A program made the position numbers and the translations under genes. Below the pieces are notes generated by a model. The model worked only from the letters and a program-made list of their open reading frames with translations, searched no databases and was not told where the DNA came from. A stretch of DNA of 64,000 nucleotides from Sycobia sp. Sy_11 (lineage: Eukaryota; Arthropoda; Insecta; Hymenoptera; Epichrysomallidae), in the NCBI GenBank assembly GCA_018907035.1, contig JACCIC010000022.1:1364501-1428500 (forward strand). The letters run 5' to 3'. Shown piece by piece: positions 37,843 through 51,540 of the stretch (the stretch's first letter is position 1; each line of letters starts with the position of its first letter).

Positions 37843-38442
37843 TGTCTCCCCGAGGCGCAAAACCGCGCACATGTGCCCGCTTGAAAAGTCGACCTTATCC
37901 ACTTTTCCGCGTTTCCCTACACATATACTCGTGTTGCAGAAGGTTGAGACAGTTATACACATATACACGTGCGTACTTCACACAACCGAAAGTATATATA
38001 TATATAATCTCGCAGTAAGATGCTCCGGAATCTCGGTTGTACTTCCCGTGTTCTCGCGTACCTCCTTCTCCTCCTCCCGTTCTCCCATCCCTTCCCGTCC
38101 ATTCTCCCTTCTACAGTCCCTAATTCTTGTTATATGCCGGGTCATCTATTCTATTTTAGCGGTATATAGGGGAGGTAAAAAGAAAGAACTGCTCGCGCCT
38201 CTCTTCTCTCGTATTTTCTTAGGGAGAGCCAGGGCTCTATCCTATCCGACCAACTTTGTCGTTCTCACCTGGTTTTCGTTCATTCTTTCTTTATACAGGA
38301 AAAAAATGAAAGTCCGAAGGGAAAAAAAGTCTCTCGTTAATAATTAATAGTCCATTAGCGCCTATTACGGCGTTATGTTATTACAGCGCCTTGTTGCATT
38401 TCTACGCTTCATACGCTTCTTCATTTAAGGCTTGCGCACGAA

Positions 38443-38491
38443 TGCACACGCACGCACACGCACACACACACACACACGCGCGCGCATACAA

Positions 38492-38534
<43 letters not shown>

Positions 38535-38541
38535 AGAGAGA
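38443..38541. repeat. (CA)n, (CG)n and (GA)n compound microsatellite
   Basis: CACG/CA/CG run to 38486, then GA run from 38494 to 38541 with one AAA interruption. Confidence 0.95.
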
Positions 38542-38761
38542 CATGCATGGTTCATTTTAGCAGCTCTTGCAAGTACATCCATAGTCATACCTATCGAACC
38601 TACTCGTACTCTAGGGAAAAAACGAGGGGTGCAAAAGAAAAATAAATAAAAGACCTTTATAGAGATAGCAGAATGTGTAGCCGAAGCAGAAGTTTTGCAG
38701 AATGGTTACGTGCAGGAATTCTTATCATACTCTTGTGTCTGCGTGCGTGCGTGTGTGTGTG

Positions 38762-38766
<5 letters not shown>

Positions 38767-38820
<54 letters not shown>
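38767..38820. repeat. (TA)n microsatellite
   Basis: Simple TA run, preceded by a short GTGCGTGTGTG stretch. Confidence 0.95.
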
Positions 38821-38825
<5 letters not shown>

Positions 38826-38965
38826 GTATATAGTTGATCAGAGGAATTTAGAAACATTGGAACGAAAAATGATAACCTTTCTCTTTATTTATTATTTTTT
38901 AGATTTTTTGGTTGTCGTTTCTAGTATTTTTTTTTTGAGGTAAACATTTACACAATAGAAAATAC

Positions 38966-39131
38966 GAGGCCCATGATGGGTGATCGATCGTTAGAACAAA
39001 CGATGACTAATTCGGTGGTCGAAAGTGCCGTTGTAAAGATTTACATGTGCTTTGTTTTCAAAAACAAATCGACAAACAAAAATATTTGTATTTGAAAGCA
39101 TAAATAGAGCACCCTTAAATGACATAAAAAA
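38966..39131 (+). mobile_element. tRNA-derived SINE, copy 1 (degenerate head)
   Basis: Aligns with the copy at 52077: GAGGCC, a TCGATCG block, then TTTACATGTGCTTTGTTT, AAGCATAAATAGAGC and a CATAAAAAA tail. The tRNA-like head is partly deleted and the B box is lost. A flanking AAAATAC occurs on both sides, a weak target-site duplication. Confidence 0.65.
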
Positions 39132-40076
39132 CCACGAAAATAAAATACGTAATTTGATAAGAACTATAATTTTATTTGAAACTTTGTTTTGATTACGCAG
39201 TATTATTCTTTACAGTACAGCATTTTTCTGTGGTTTCAAGGATTTGATCGTGAAAATAAAACATTGATCAATTTTCACTATGATATTCGTAAACGTCACA
39301 TTAATGCATCGAAGTATGTAATGCAATATAATTCTAACAAAAGCGAAGGTAAAAGCTTCTCCAAAAAAATATTTTAAGCTCCAAAGATATTTGCACATTT
39401 AATAGATAATACTTTAATCCTTGTATTATTGCGTATAAATTTTTCAACGCAATAAAAAAACGTATAGTTTTTATATTCTAATTACTTCTATAGAATGCTG
39501 TTCAATGGTATCTAACTCAATTTTCAAAACATAAATATTGTCATTCAAATACAGCATATATACTTAAAATACATTTTTTTGTACGAAAAAAGATATAATG
39601 TTATTATTCGTCATCTATTATTATGACTAAATTATGATATTATTATATAGAGTAGTAAAACTGATTATTATTATAAATATTAGAACGCTTTTATTGCCGA
39701 GCATATATTTATTTTTTAATTTTTCTCATTATTTGAAGTTAAATATTTATTTTATATTTAAAGCACACTTCTTCAACAAAGTTATTTTATATTCTTACAA
39801 ACTATTTATTTTTAAATACTTGTTTTATGATTTTTCAGTAGCTTTCATAGAGACTGTACCTTTTAAATTTTCCTTTTCGCATCGTTTTTATTGCTTTCAA
39901 CTATTTATTTTACTTATAGTTTATTAAAAGAATTATTAAAAGAGATGATTACTTATCAGCTCGAAAAATGTTTTTAATTTTTATTTTGCGGAGTGCAGAA
40001 TTTCGAACAACATAATATATACAAGTTTTAGCGATAAGCCTACATATATGCACTACCAAGATTCTTTTATATTTAA

Positions 40077-40506
40077 TTAATAAATATTTTTATCCGTCAT
40101 AAAGTCTTAAAATAATAATACACTATACCATTACAATCATCGGCGAACAATCTGAAATAGAAATTACTACTAAAAATAAAATCAAATTAAATTAAATATT
40201 TAAAAGTTTAGTCCTTGAAGATGAACCTTAAAAGTTCGAAACGCTGGACATCTAAGGTACATTTAAATTTAAGGTGGTGTGGGAAGTTAGGTTTCCCTTT
40301 GCTAACATAGAATATTGTTTGTTATTATTCTTTTTTTTATTTTATTATTTTTATTATTTTTAATTTTTAATTGAATTGAATTGAATTTTGTTTTAGTAGT
40401 AATTGATGTTTCAGATTCTTCAGGGGTTAAAATAAACCAGGACTGTCATTATTTTCGTTAACATATTATATTATAAAGACTATAAGACCGATAAATATAT
40501 TTATTA
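40077..40506 (+). mobile_element. Inverted-repeat element, copy B
   Basis: Left end TTAATAAATATTTTTATCCG and right end TAAGACCGATAAATATATTTATTA. The left arm is more diverged (TCATAAAGTCT) than the right. Internal blocks shared with copies A and C: TTGAAGATGAACC...GTTCGAAACG at 40214-40242 and GATTCTTCAGGGGTTAAAAT near 40415. The right flank CAGTCGACATAGGTACAATT is shared with the other copies. Confidence 0.75.
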
Positions 40507-40909
40507 CTTTAATTCTGAACAGTCGACATAGGTACAATTTTTAATTTTTAATTTTTAAGTTCCTTTTGTTATAGAGAACAGCACTGTATGTGATAGATTT
40601 GTGATGCAAACATGAATTTATAAATTTTAGGTACATGATAAAAAGAACTATATTCAAGTTCACTTAACTGCTATATAGTATGATTAAGCTCTGCATATAA
40701 TCTCATTGATCGGAGCTATCGCGAATTATCGAAAATCTTTTTTTGCCCTTCGCATATACTACGTGATTTCTATTATTATTCAACATTCATTCATATATTA
40801 TGTTTTAAGCATCATAAATATCCGTTGAATTGGAGAAATTTATCAATTGCGAGGAAAACTTAAATTAAATTTGGAAATGTATAAAAAAATAATGGTATAA
40901 ATAAACCTC

Positions 40910-41220
40910 GCACCCTAAACCAGTCCGCCAATCTATTTTCAGGCAAGAATGATTATAATCCCTCGCAATCCGCGCCTTTGACACTATCCTTTCTTCTTGG
41001 ATTTTCTGTATCTCACCGGTGCGGGAGGCGGCTCGAGTCGAGGAGGAAAAATAATCGGCACGTTTTCTCATTGAAAGATGGATTTAAGGAGGAACTGCCG
41101 CACGCCCCTGCGCGGAAGGAGAGACGGAGACTAACAAAGATTCGAGTATCAACGCGAAGCGGATTATCCCTTAATGCAACGTTCTGTATGAGGACTTTGA
41201 AATAATCTGAAACTGAGTCG
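40910..41220. other. CpG-rich island, no gene supported
   Basis: Overlapping frames on both strands (40865-41071 minus, 40978-41205 plus). No splice-supported exon was found. Confidence 0.4.
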
Positions 41221-42529
41221 CGGCTAATCGGCCTTGTAGCGGCTTACGATAACTGGGAGCATTTGTATTTTGTGACTTTATCTCGTTTCGCGAAAAGTAC
41301 AGAAGTGCATTTGTGAACAAACACTACTCCCATTTTTAACTGCTAAAATCTTTAGCGTTTTTCTTTTTAATACTATCTACAGTACGTAAGAACGCGATTT
41401 AAAAATATTTAAGCTTTAATATTAGTTGTTGGAAAAATTGCTTTTATAGTTTTGTACTCCAGAACATCGTCTGTCGCGGGATTTTTCATGTTATAATAAT
41501 ATCTGCGTATGTTAAAAAATTACGTGATTTGGAATAATATTATCTTTCAGCACAGTATAAAATTTTCAATTATAAATGTATTCAATAAAAGTCCTGGCCT
41601 CTTTTTTTAAATGTATTCGGTTTTATTAAGAAGGGAATTAATATTTTATTTTTTAATTTATTTACATATTTGTAAAATGTTTTTGACATTCGATTGACAT
41701 TTAACGTAGTAACATTTATTAAAAGTACATATTTTCACTTTTATGATATCACACATTGGTTCTTGTTTCCTGTTTTTATTTCTCTTGGTGATATAGTAGC
41801 AAGATTGTTAAATTATGAGCTTTGAAATGTTTCATAAGAGACAGTCGGAATATTCAAATTTATTTAATATCAAAATGAATTTACGAAATATTAAAAATAA
41901 TCATTTACGTTCGAATGCTTCAAAGCCTGATTTTTGCTGTCTGACGTATATTATTCGTTAATTGTAACAATTACAAGAGTACTCATGCACTCGCTATTAA
42001 ATAAGTGAACAAACAATCGAATGGCGATGGTCAATTAATGTTATATTTATTAAAATGCGCAATGACCCTCGACGAATACCGGGTGTTAAAATCATATAAA
42101 AGTCGCAGTGTGCTGCTGTCCTTTCAAAAGTTCGACAAGAGGGCCAAAACAAGTCTCTCAATGTTTGTTTATAAGTGAGTTTATAAGTTAAGTATTTTTT
42201 TAGAATTGAATACAACCGAGACCGAGGCATTTCTTACCGCTTATGATTGCCTTTTCGATTTTTCTTCCCCGTCGATATTTTTCATTCCGAAGTTTTTGTA
42301 TATTTTCAAGGGATTATGCGAATAACGGATGGAATAAAAAGAAATCGCCGCGAACGATGAACGGCATGTAAAACCATTTAAGGTGATGATTTACCAAGCG
42401 CAAGGAACAAATCAATTTTTCATCAATCGAAGATAAAATCGAAGATGTAACTTTCAAAATATCAGGTTTGTATATTGCTCTAATGTTAAAATTAAAATAT
42501 AATTCAAATTATTGATAATAAGATAATGA

Positions 42530-42530
42530 A

Positions 42531-42577
<47 letters not shown>

Positions 42578-42590
42578 CAACAACAACAAC

Positions 42591-42650
<60 letters not shown>
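42530..42650. repeat. (AAT)n with internal (AAC)n block
   Basis: A trinucleotide run of about 120 bases. The centre (about 42573-42591) switches to AAC and back to AAT. Frames through it encode Tyr/Ile/Leu/Val/Cys homopolymers on the minus strand and are not genes. Confidence 0.95.
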
Positions 42651-42653
<3 letters not shown>

Positions 42654-42823
42654 AACACAATAATCATACAATAATGGGCGTTCAAGGGAATATATAATAG
42701 AGATATATAAACAACACAAACAGAAAACGGGCTCAAAAGCCGCTTGACAAGCTCCTCGAAGATCTGCGCAAGAGTAGATCGCACACAAGTGGACGCTTAA
42801 TTCTACATAGGACCATTCGATAT

Positions 42824-42878
42824 TTCCGAAAAACAATATACGCAAAATGCGTATATTGTTCCGAACACTTGTTCGGAA
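42824..42878. repeat. Double hairpin (palindromic) sequence
   Basis: A 13-bp perfect stem (42832-42844 with 42848-42860, AAA loop) is followed at once by a 9-bp perfect stem (42859-42867 with 42870-42878, CT loop). TTCCGAA at 42824-42830 can pair with TTCGGAA at 42872-42878 as well. Confidence 0.85.
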
Positions 42879-43779
42879 GAACTTTCTTATTGGTTTTGAA
42901 ATAAATTGCGTGCGCTTTTAAAGCTATGTTATTAATGCATTCATTCGTTTTTTATTTAGAATCTTTTGCAAAACGAGTATGAGACATATATAATATTTGA
43001 GTGAATAGTAATTTAAAAATTCTTTTCAAAATCGAATTGATTCATTGTATTTTATAGTCTGGAATTTAATAAATAATAAAAGTTGACAATGAAGTTTTAT
43101 ACAGAATATTTGTGTGATTATTTATTTATTAAATTAGGAATATAAAGCCATAATATCTAAAATATTCAAATACGGCAAGTAATTATATATAAAATACAAG
43201 TACTGTTTAATATTTATGCAATAAACCAAACCGAGTGCTAATAACAAGTTTTGGATAATAATTTATTTTATTTCTTTAATATGTTTTTTCAACGAATAGC
43301 ATTTTACATATTCCAATTAAAAACATTTTGTGGTTTGAGTAAAGTTACTGAAATCGAAAACCCATATTATTTGTTAAAGTGGAATAACAGTTTTTCGATT
43401 TTAATTTACATAATAACGCAGATATATTTATAATTTAAAATTATTAATAAAGTAATATTTATCTTTTTAAAAATATTTATTGCTGTTTAAAATTTAATTA
43501 AACCGCATATACACATACATTGAAAATAAAAATTAAAAAATCGATAAGATAAAACTAAAATGGACATTTGTAATAAATAAAATCGAAATGCAAAGCCGCT
43601 TAAAAAGTTATCCCGTTGAAAAAACTCTCCAGCATATTACCTCTTAATTGAATATTTTCTTGTCCTCTGTTCCACGAAATTCTCGTTAAATAAATTTCTG
43701 TAACTGCTCTCTTTCAAATTTCAACTTCAATAATAATTTCTGTCAAATTAAAATGGTCAATTAGGATCGACGGAGGACG

Positions 43780-44300
43780 GAAATGGAACTGCGTGTACGG
43801 GTTCTGCGAGAATCGCGACACTCCGGCGGTACATATGGAATATAAAATGGTTGACCGAGCCAAGATGACAATGAGCACTGGCGCGCCACTTATTCTTATT
43901 ACTCTAGGGTAGGGAAACGGGTGAGGGGTAGGACGAGGCGCACAGACTCTGTCGCACCGCACCCGACTTGGGATTACGAGACATCCTAATGGCCGCCTGG
44001 GTATAAGTAACATCCGCCCCCGTCGTTCCTCCGCCGTTCTCTTTCGCCTCGCATCCACCCTGACTCGGTTCGCGCGGCCATGATTTCGTTCGCGACGTTT
44101 CGCTAATAATTGAATAGCGCACAAATCCAGAGGGCAGTCGCTGTAATTATGTCCCTTTTTTTGACTCAAACCCCGTAATGCCGAATGGAGGATTATAAGC
44201 GTGTTCCGCTCTCCCCGAATTGAACGCGATTAAAAGGAACCACCGAACTTTTTTGACATTTTGAAAGCGAGTCTGCGGGAATAGAAGTTTAATACAAAAT
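43780..44300. other. CpG-rich island
   Basis: Minus frames of 72 and 151 codons overlap here without domain or splice support. The block ends in homeodomain-like cores (CTAATAATTGAAT, CTGTAATTATG), compatible with a regulatory element; that is inference. Confidence 0.4.
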
Positions 44301-45039
44301 CTTAACAATTTGGTCGAGAGATGATTTTGGACTCTTACCCAAGGTCATTAAGAAAATGGTTGAATCTGATTCCTTATATAAGAGGAACATCGATATATGT
44401 GCGAAAGATGCGTTTGATTTATAATAGAATATAATACTTTAAACTAATTCCTGAAATTATTATGCCAGTAAAGCACAAAGACAATCTTTGGGCATCTACG
44501 AAGTATTTAGCGAGTAAGTAAAACATTCACATTATTTTTTTATGAAAAAACAGCAGAAAGCCACTTGCAAATGATAACAGATATCTTATTTCATAGAATA
44601 AAGAAATCTTTAAATTTATATGTGAATACACCAAATTTCCTTTTGTATTCATTTATCTTAGTGTTATTCCGAAGAAATTTTCTCGAATTTTATACACAAA
44701 TTATCGATTTTTTTAAATTCTTCATTTCTGTATTGAAATGAAGAAAAAGCGCGTTTTAATAATGTTATTAATAATTTCTGTAAATTAAAATTGTAAAATA
44801 TAATTGAGCTTTTCAATTAGAAGATTTCAATAATGTCTCGGGTGAAGCCGAGATGAGGAAGCAAGTAAATAATATAAATAGAACAACTGCACGATGCTAA
44901 TGGAATAATCAATAGCATTTTAAACTAGTTAGTAGTTCAATATTTATTTTTATTCGTAGCTCTTGTTTTTTATTTCTAACGAAAATAAACGGAACATTTA
45001 TACAAACGGTTTTTACCAATTATTTCAGTACCGGTTTTT

Positions 45040-46030
45040 TCGCCGCGAATGTTCTGAAAGCGAAACAAATATTTTACCAATAATTGACTGTCTATAAAGT
45101 TTCCGATGTAGCAAATTGGCTCGGAATCGTATAAATAGTCGCCTCCCTCGGTGCCCGTGTAAATTGCAACAATTGCGAGCGGGTCGTGAGGTGGAGGGTT
45201 AAGATGCTCCCCCTCCCTATTCGGAAATCGATAATACGCTCAGCGGGACGCGTCGCGACTTAATTGTCGATCTCTTTGGTCATGTAGCTATACGCGAACT
45301 CTGTCTCTGATTTGGGACTATAGATACTCAGCTTATACTCCGAAGCGAGCCAGCGAGCAAGCGAGGCAGCTTCGACGGCCGGCGTGGCGCTGTGGGCACG
45401 GATCTACGTCTCGGAATGCATTTGCCCGTATTTGCCCGTATATTATACATCGATCCGTCTGCAGCCGAAGGCCTGGCCAGCTTTTGAAATTTGAGCTTGC
45501 GTCTCTCCGTTTCCTTTTTAATCGGAATGCTTGGCACGCAAAGGTATATATATATATGTATGTATATATACACTATTACTTTTCTCGAAGGGGTATCAAG
45601 CATTAAGCGCCACTGGCGGACTCAAGAGTACTGCTGAACGACCTCGGCTGTCGAGTCGTTTCTGGTATACCAGTATTGGCGAATATCAGCGGAAAGTAAT
45701 TAAAAAATTCTCACAAGAAACGCTGACGCGCGTATCCGTTTTATATACAATAGGAGAACGAGGACTTCAGGTTTCACGGGATAAGTTAATTCGATCGTAT
45801 CTGTTGACCGTGTGGAGTGCGGAGCGGTTTTTTTGTTGGGCAGGAGGAAAGGGCGACGAGGGAGGTGAGAAGGATCGAACTTCAATGGCGGGAGCGCGAC
45901 GTAAAACGACGTCAGCGGAGTATGACGTTCACGGCCAGAGAATGCTGAGTGGGGGGGGGGGGGTTGAGAAGGTAGGGCAACGGATGAACGCTGACATTCC
46001 GCGCCTCCAGCACTCGCTGCATGATTGAAA
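45040..46030. other. CpG-rich island with long low-stop frames
   Basis: A plus frame of 165 codons (45531-46028) and minus frames of 91 and 112 codons overlap. None has a recognisable domain, and one passes through a run of 13 G (45951-45963). An 11-bp unit, TTTGCCCGTAT, is tandemly duplicated at about 45420-45441. Regulatory DNA is more likely than coding. Confidence 0.4.
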
Positions 46031-46039
46031 AGTAACAAG

Positions 46040-48040
46040 GAGTAGCTTTTGCATGATAAAGAGATTCACTACTTCTCAGCTATGGTTTTTGACAGTCGAC
46101 CATTTTTTCAAAATTTTATGTTATTTTATGATTTGTTTATTTTTTCTTTAGATTTTTTAGCATGAGAGAGATTGCTTCGAACTTATGCTTTGCATTATTA
46201 TTGAGCGTTACAAATTTAAATTTGAATTGAAGATTTGATTTTATGATTAAAAACTACGTTTTTGGACGATAAGAATGATAAAAAGAAAATATCTATCGTA
46301 ATTAAAAGATGAATAGAAACGTTCTATTTAACAGAGAATTTTGCATAACTAGAATAAATGTATTGTTTCGGACTGTGAGAAATATTATTATTATCAATTA
46401 AAAGTACATAGAATCAGAATAAATTATGTGTTTGCTATATATCCAGTTATCGAGTTGGTATACATTTGTGGAAAATGCTATGCGAAGCTTTGCTGAACAA
46501 ATATTGTTAACAATTCTGTAATAACGAACAAACAATTAAATCTTGAATAGATTACGTATAATTTGTTATGCTCTATTCGCAAAATAATCCCTCTTATTTA
46601 AACATCGATAAACATATGCGATGCCAGAATAATTTTTATACTTGATAATAATTGTAAGTGAAATTCCTGTAAAAATATATTTTCATCCTCATTTTTCAGT
46701 CAGTATTTTTAAATTATTGCGTAATTCATACGATAAGTATAGCCTCTTAAAAAAGTGCTGACTGAACGTAATTTGCAGTAGTCAAATAGATAATAAGTTC
46801 CCCTTATAAGTACGCACTTTTTCTAGATCTCATTTATGTTGATTTTATCCATACATAAAAGAATTACGACGTAAAAATTAACAATTATATAGCTTGCTTT
46901 TTACATTTAAGTTGAAAATGAGGAAATGTCTTTTTGAAAGAAATAATATTTCCGACACTTTAGTATTTCATTTATTTTGAGAGTAATTTTCTATTTGATC
47001 TTACCCAGAACCTAATTTATTAATTTCTTTTGATGACATAGAAACAATTTTTTTGTTGCAATTTTCTAAAAAATTCATACACAAAATATTTCTATTTACT
47101 ATTCTTCTTTTGTATAGCAATATCCATATATCAATATCAGTTGTTTGATCGAACTTGATCGATTGCTTTATGTATATATACTACTATTTTAGGTAAACCC
47201 TATATAATATAATCATTCCCGAAAACTTATGCATACTTATTATCGAGACAATAGAAAATTGTCCTTCGTACCAGTATATTTTAATTTAATTTACTGTATC
47301 TAGGCAAGCTTAAATGAGAATCACTGTCAAATACAAATGAATTTTTCTCTTTTATTATTTGTTATCAAATGTAGTTACACATTTGAAGTTGGCAATAATA
47401 CGTGTATTTTTCTTATCCTGCAACTGAATATAATAGAGAATATATACATATTGTTACTGATAACCTTGTATATTTTGCTATTGCATCCCATGTGTGATAA
47501 TGTATTATATTGCTGATTATATTTACGATATTCTAAATACCAATTGAAATTTGATGATCCAACAACTAATTTTCAATTTTTCAAACATTCTAAGCCTAAA
47601 ACGCGAAAAAAGAAATGAACTTTTTTATTATTTTTTTCAATTATAAACGAATAAATGATATACTTGGAGAAAAAGTTGATACTTAAATTTCAATGAATAA
47701 TAATAACTAATTAAAAATATTCAAAATAAAATAGATGAAAGATGTTATTGCTAAATGGTAAATAGAATTTAATCTAAGATTCCCAACGGTAGCACGGTCA
47801 AACCAGTGACGCGGGATGCTGGAAAATAATTATTAAATAAAAAACGTTCTATGATAAATAGAAAGAAAAAGTAAGTAAGGTACGGTGAATTTTAGATCTT
47901 GTACTTCGTTATATTGATTTTTCCTGATCACAATAGTACAGTCACTATAGTCCTGATCACAATGGTGTTGTTGTACAATTAATAAGCCGCTATGCTCCTA
48001 AATTTACCAGCTGTCTATATTAAAATTAACTTCTCATATG
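46040..48040. other. AT-rich spacer, nothing firmly recognised
   Basis: No gene supported. A short block at about 47785-47825 (ACGGTAGCACGG ... GACGCGGGATGCTGG) is faintly tRNA-like but has no B box. Confidence 0.35.
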
Positions 48041-48444
48041 TTGAAAGTTCGCATGAATTAAATAGAACCAACGGGCAAGTCGGAAGTAGCGAGTAAAAGC
48101 GCTCCAGCTTGACAATGCCCGCAGAACTTTTCCGCGCTTAAATTTCGTTATTTAAAACGAAAGTGCGTTCAGCCAAACATTATTATGGAAAAATTAATGC
48201 TGGCTTCTCCTTCTTATGTATATCGCAGCCCCGTTCGGCAGACATGGCTCTCCCCGCGCGCAAACACGTTTTCCCTCCCATCTCGTATTTGCCAGCGTAT
48301 ATTCATTCGCCTGGTATTTATGCTTGCAGTTATGCCCAGAGGCCGTTCTCTAAATTCCGCTGATGAATTTCGCTTTAAAGTTGCACTGGCCGCGGAAAAG
48401 CTTCCCGGTTTGCCTTTTCGCTCGCTCACTCTCTCACTCTCTCT

Positions 48445-48486
<42 letters not shown>

Positions 48487-48660
48487 ATCTCTCTCTCTCT
48501 CTCTCTCTCTCTCCTTCTCTCTCTCCCTTGCCCCCTTTCGTTCTTCTCTCTTTCTCCCCCAATGATTCTGCATTCCTCGCAGCGCCTGTGTATTTTACTC
48601 ATGCGCGTTTGTTATTTCAATGCCCCGACGAGTTGCAGAGTCGTTGTTGTAAAATAAAAA
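48040..48660. other. CpG-rich island with (CT)n run
   Basis: Frames of 126 and 143 codons (48185-48565, 48363-48794) run through the CT repeat and read as Ser-Leu repeats. The non-repeat part is open on both strands. Not supported as a gene. Confidence 0.45.
48425..48530. repeat. (CT)n microsatellite
   Basis: TC run with TTTTAT interruptions, about 100 bases. Confidence 0.95.
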
Positions 48661-48799
48661 GTGGAAAAATTAAAGACGGAAATGTTAGCACAATTAGAAT
48701 AATGAAATTCTTACACTGGAAGGAGTGGATCTACGAAGGGACACTGGCACAAGTTATGTACGAAGACCGTAAAATACGCTTTTACATAATTTAACGCAT

Positions 48800-50330
48800 G
48801 CATTATTTTTAGCAGGTAGAATTTAGTTTGTTAGTTTCTTATTTACCCTATTTAGCAAAATTGTACTCTTAATATTAGAATTTATACACGGATAGATTTA
48901 TTATTTGACTGTTTTTGCTGAGTGAAATTTAAATTCATATATTAATGTAACAATTCACTTTTAATTCGATTTAGCATTTTAGTTATTAAAGGAAATTTTA
49001 ATATGATCTAATTAATATAATTTTAATGATAGTTCACTAAACTTTTAATTTGAATGATAAAATTATGTAATTTACTAGACAGTTTTTCCATTTATTTACA
49101 TTATTATATGTTTCAATTTGTACGCGCAATATTAAGCTACGGGCAGACGAATAAAATGAAGATGTTTATGCTTGCAATAAAATTATTTAAAATAGAAACG
49201 GCAAAAGATTTTAAAGTCATTACTACACAACTCCATTTATTTTCTGCAATGTTTTTCTAAAGTCAAAATAAATGAATGTAGAGAATAAATTTATCTGATA
49301 ACTTGGAATCTTTATTTATATTTAATTTATTAGTTGATAATGACAAGTCAACTTAATTTTATACCACTTCAGTCACTTTAAGTGTACAATTATTTAACTA
49401 AATTACTCTAAACATTTCAATTGTTCCATTTTATCATTTTGTGCAGAAAGTTGATAAAATATTAATAAATAGAAATCGCTTTTTCAGAAAAATACGGAAT
49501 TGAGCGTCAATTATCTTTTAATATAGCATTAGTTAAAAATTTAATTTACTTTAGTATTTTCATTTTCACATTGATCAAGCATCCGAATATTTATATGTAA
49601 ATTGAGTTTTTGAAAAGCAATAAAAATATTACAATACATTTTTCCAGGATTATTATACAGGATTTATATTCATATTGCAAGAAAATCTATAATATTTTTA
49701 TTAATCACATAATTAGATTTAAACTTTGTTGCTTATGAAATAATTTATAATATTCGTATGTTGAAAGAGAGCTAATTAGCAAAGAGGAACATCAACAAAC
49801 CTCAAAATTGGTATGACAAAATAGGAAATATTTCACAAAATTCTTAACGAAATGGCGTTAAATTCAAAATTGATTTATACAGTAGTTTATTCAAGAATAC
49901 AATTTAAAATTCATAGTTACTTAATGTTTAATAATTTATTGAGATTCATATACTACTAATAGTTGAATTCAATATAGATAAACCAAACTTTAGTAGCATA
50001 TTCGTCTATTAAAATTCAATCACAAAATGCTTTTAAAAGCTCCAACATTATTAAATTTTTAAAAAACATTTTAGATATAAATCTATCTTATCTACTCACT
50101 TCTCTAGTATAATAAAATTAGTGTTAATTTTTATTCCATAAGCAGTTCCAAAAGTGTTTTGTTAAATATTTCACACTTATTAAAGTATTATAATTCATAC
50201 TTTACCAATCATTAACATATTATTAACATTTATTTATTACAGATTATATGAACAAGATAGTAATTTTACTAAGTCATACATATTAACGAGCTTAATGTTG
50301 ATCTCCGACAAACCAGAAAATACTGTCTTG
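48800..50330. other. AT-rich spacer, nothing recognised
   Basis: No coding, RNA or repeat signal identified. Confidence 0.4.
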
Positions 50331-51540
50331 TAATGTACCTTCGAAAAATTTAGTCAATGTAAATCCAATTTTGGCCACCGAGCAGCCTTGACTCGGCGAG
50401 TAAAGCCCATTGTTTCGCGTTAGTAAATAAATGTATTCATTTATCGCCTGAGTCAACGAATTCTCTAATACCCTAAAGTTGTTCTTCAAAAATGTTACGA
50501 CATTTACAGTACGGCTTATCAGTGGCTACAGAATTTGCTGGATTAGGGGGCGATCGATTGTCAAAATCCCTCCGATTGCCCTCGTATCGCAATGAAAGGC
50601 GAGTAATCGAGGTTTTCGTGCTGAAAAAAAGAGGAGCGGGCAACGAGTAAAATAGGGGCAGCACTGGGAAAAGAGCGGGGCGTGCCGCGGAGTCGGGCGT
50701 GCACTATTTCATCAAGTTTTCCCGGTCGCATTTGTCACGTCGCGGCATATTATCCGGGAGCAACTACCGCGAAATGGAAGCTGAACGCTTATACGCACCG
50801 GCGCACGTAGAGGGATGGGAGCGCGGCAAGCGCAAGGACGAGCGAGGAGGAGGGGGCAAACGAAGGAGGGCGGGTTCTCCGCTTCCCTCGATCCCTCCTC
50901 CTCATTCAGAAGTTCGCGGTTTTAATGTTGTTTCACCCATTCATTCGGCTGTACGGCTGAGCAATAAAAGAACGCGCGCAAATAGGTTGGCAAGCCAGCG
51001 ACGAACCGTCGGCGAGTGGACAGGAGAAAATGGGTGAAGGAGGAGAAGGAGGTAGGGAGACGGACAAAAGGCGATAAATTTGACCTCGAAGTTATTCGCG
51101 CCCCGTGCTTGATGGAAAATCGCGACCGCGGGCTCGTCGGTGCGCACACGAGGGGGGGGGGTGGTGAGCAAGCCCTGGACAGGCCGGCACAGAAACAAGG
51201 GACGCGCGCAAATAAGCGCTGGCGCAACTTTTTGGCCCTTGCGGCCACTCGGGTTCGCTGGCGGGACGGGCAAGTAAATCGAGCAGGCTGGGAAGGCATC
51301 AAGCCTCGGAAATTAATGAAATATTCATCGAGATTTATCGCCCGTAAAAATTGCAACGTACTCGCTCGCGTTAAAGTTTTTCCAGGTGAGAGCAGCGGAT
51401 GGAGAGAGAGCCCAGCGTAAATTATGATCACCATGGCGGTCGGCTCGCTGCGCCTGAGCGGAAAACCACGGTACAACAAAAAAAAAGAAGAAAAGAGACC
51501 CGCCTCTGAGCCAGAAATTGTATTGCATCCGTGGACTTTT
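50330..51540. other. Large CpG-rich island, no gene supported
   Basis: The largest GC-rich block in the window. Five or more frames over 60 codons overlap on both strands, the longest 185 codons at 50922-51479 minus; mutual overlap and lack of domains argue against coding. A core at about 51305-51385 (GAAATATTCATCGAGATTTA and following) looks like a conserved-element candidate. Confidence 0.45.

Larger units (their letters stand above)
37690..38660. other. CpG/pyrimidine-rich island with microsatellites
   Basis: A 190-codon plus frame (37775-38347) starts in a (CT)n run and passes through pyrimidine-rich DNA; its Ser/Leu/Phe-rich product has no domain and is explained by the lack of purine-starting stops. 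No gene is called. Confidence 0.5.

Noticed and set aside
37775..38347. 190-codon plus-strand open frame
   Set aside because: It starts in a CT repeat and runs through pyrimidine-rich DNA where stops are rare; the product has no domain.
45531..46028. 165-codon plus-strand open frame
   Set aside because: Passes through a (TA)n run and a run of 13 G, overlaps minus-strand frames, and has no recognisable domain.
47785..47830. tRNA-like GGTAGCACGG segment
   Set aside because: No B box, no cloverleaf and no second copy; weaker than the SINE copies.
50922..51479. 185-codon minus-strand open frame
   Set aside because: Overlapped by comparable frames on the other strand in a CpG-rich island; no motif and no splice support.
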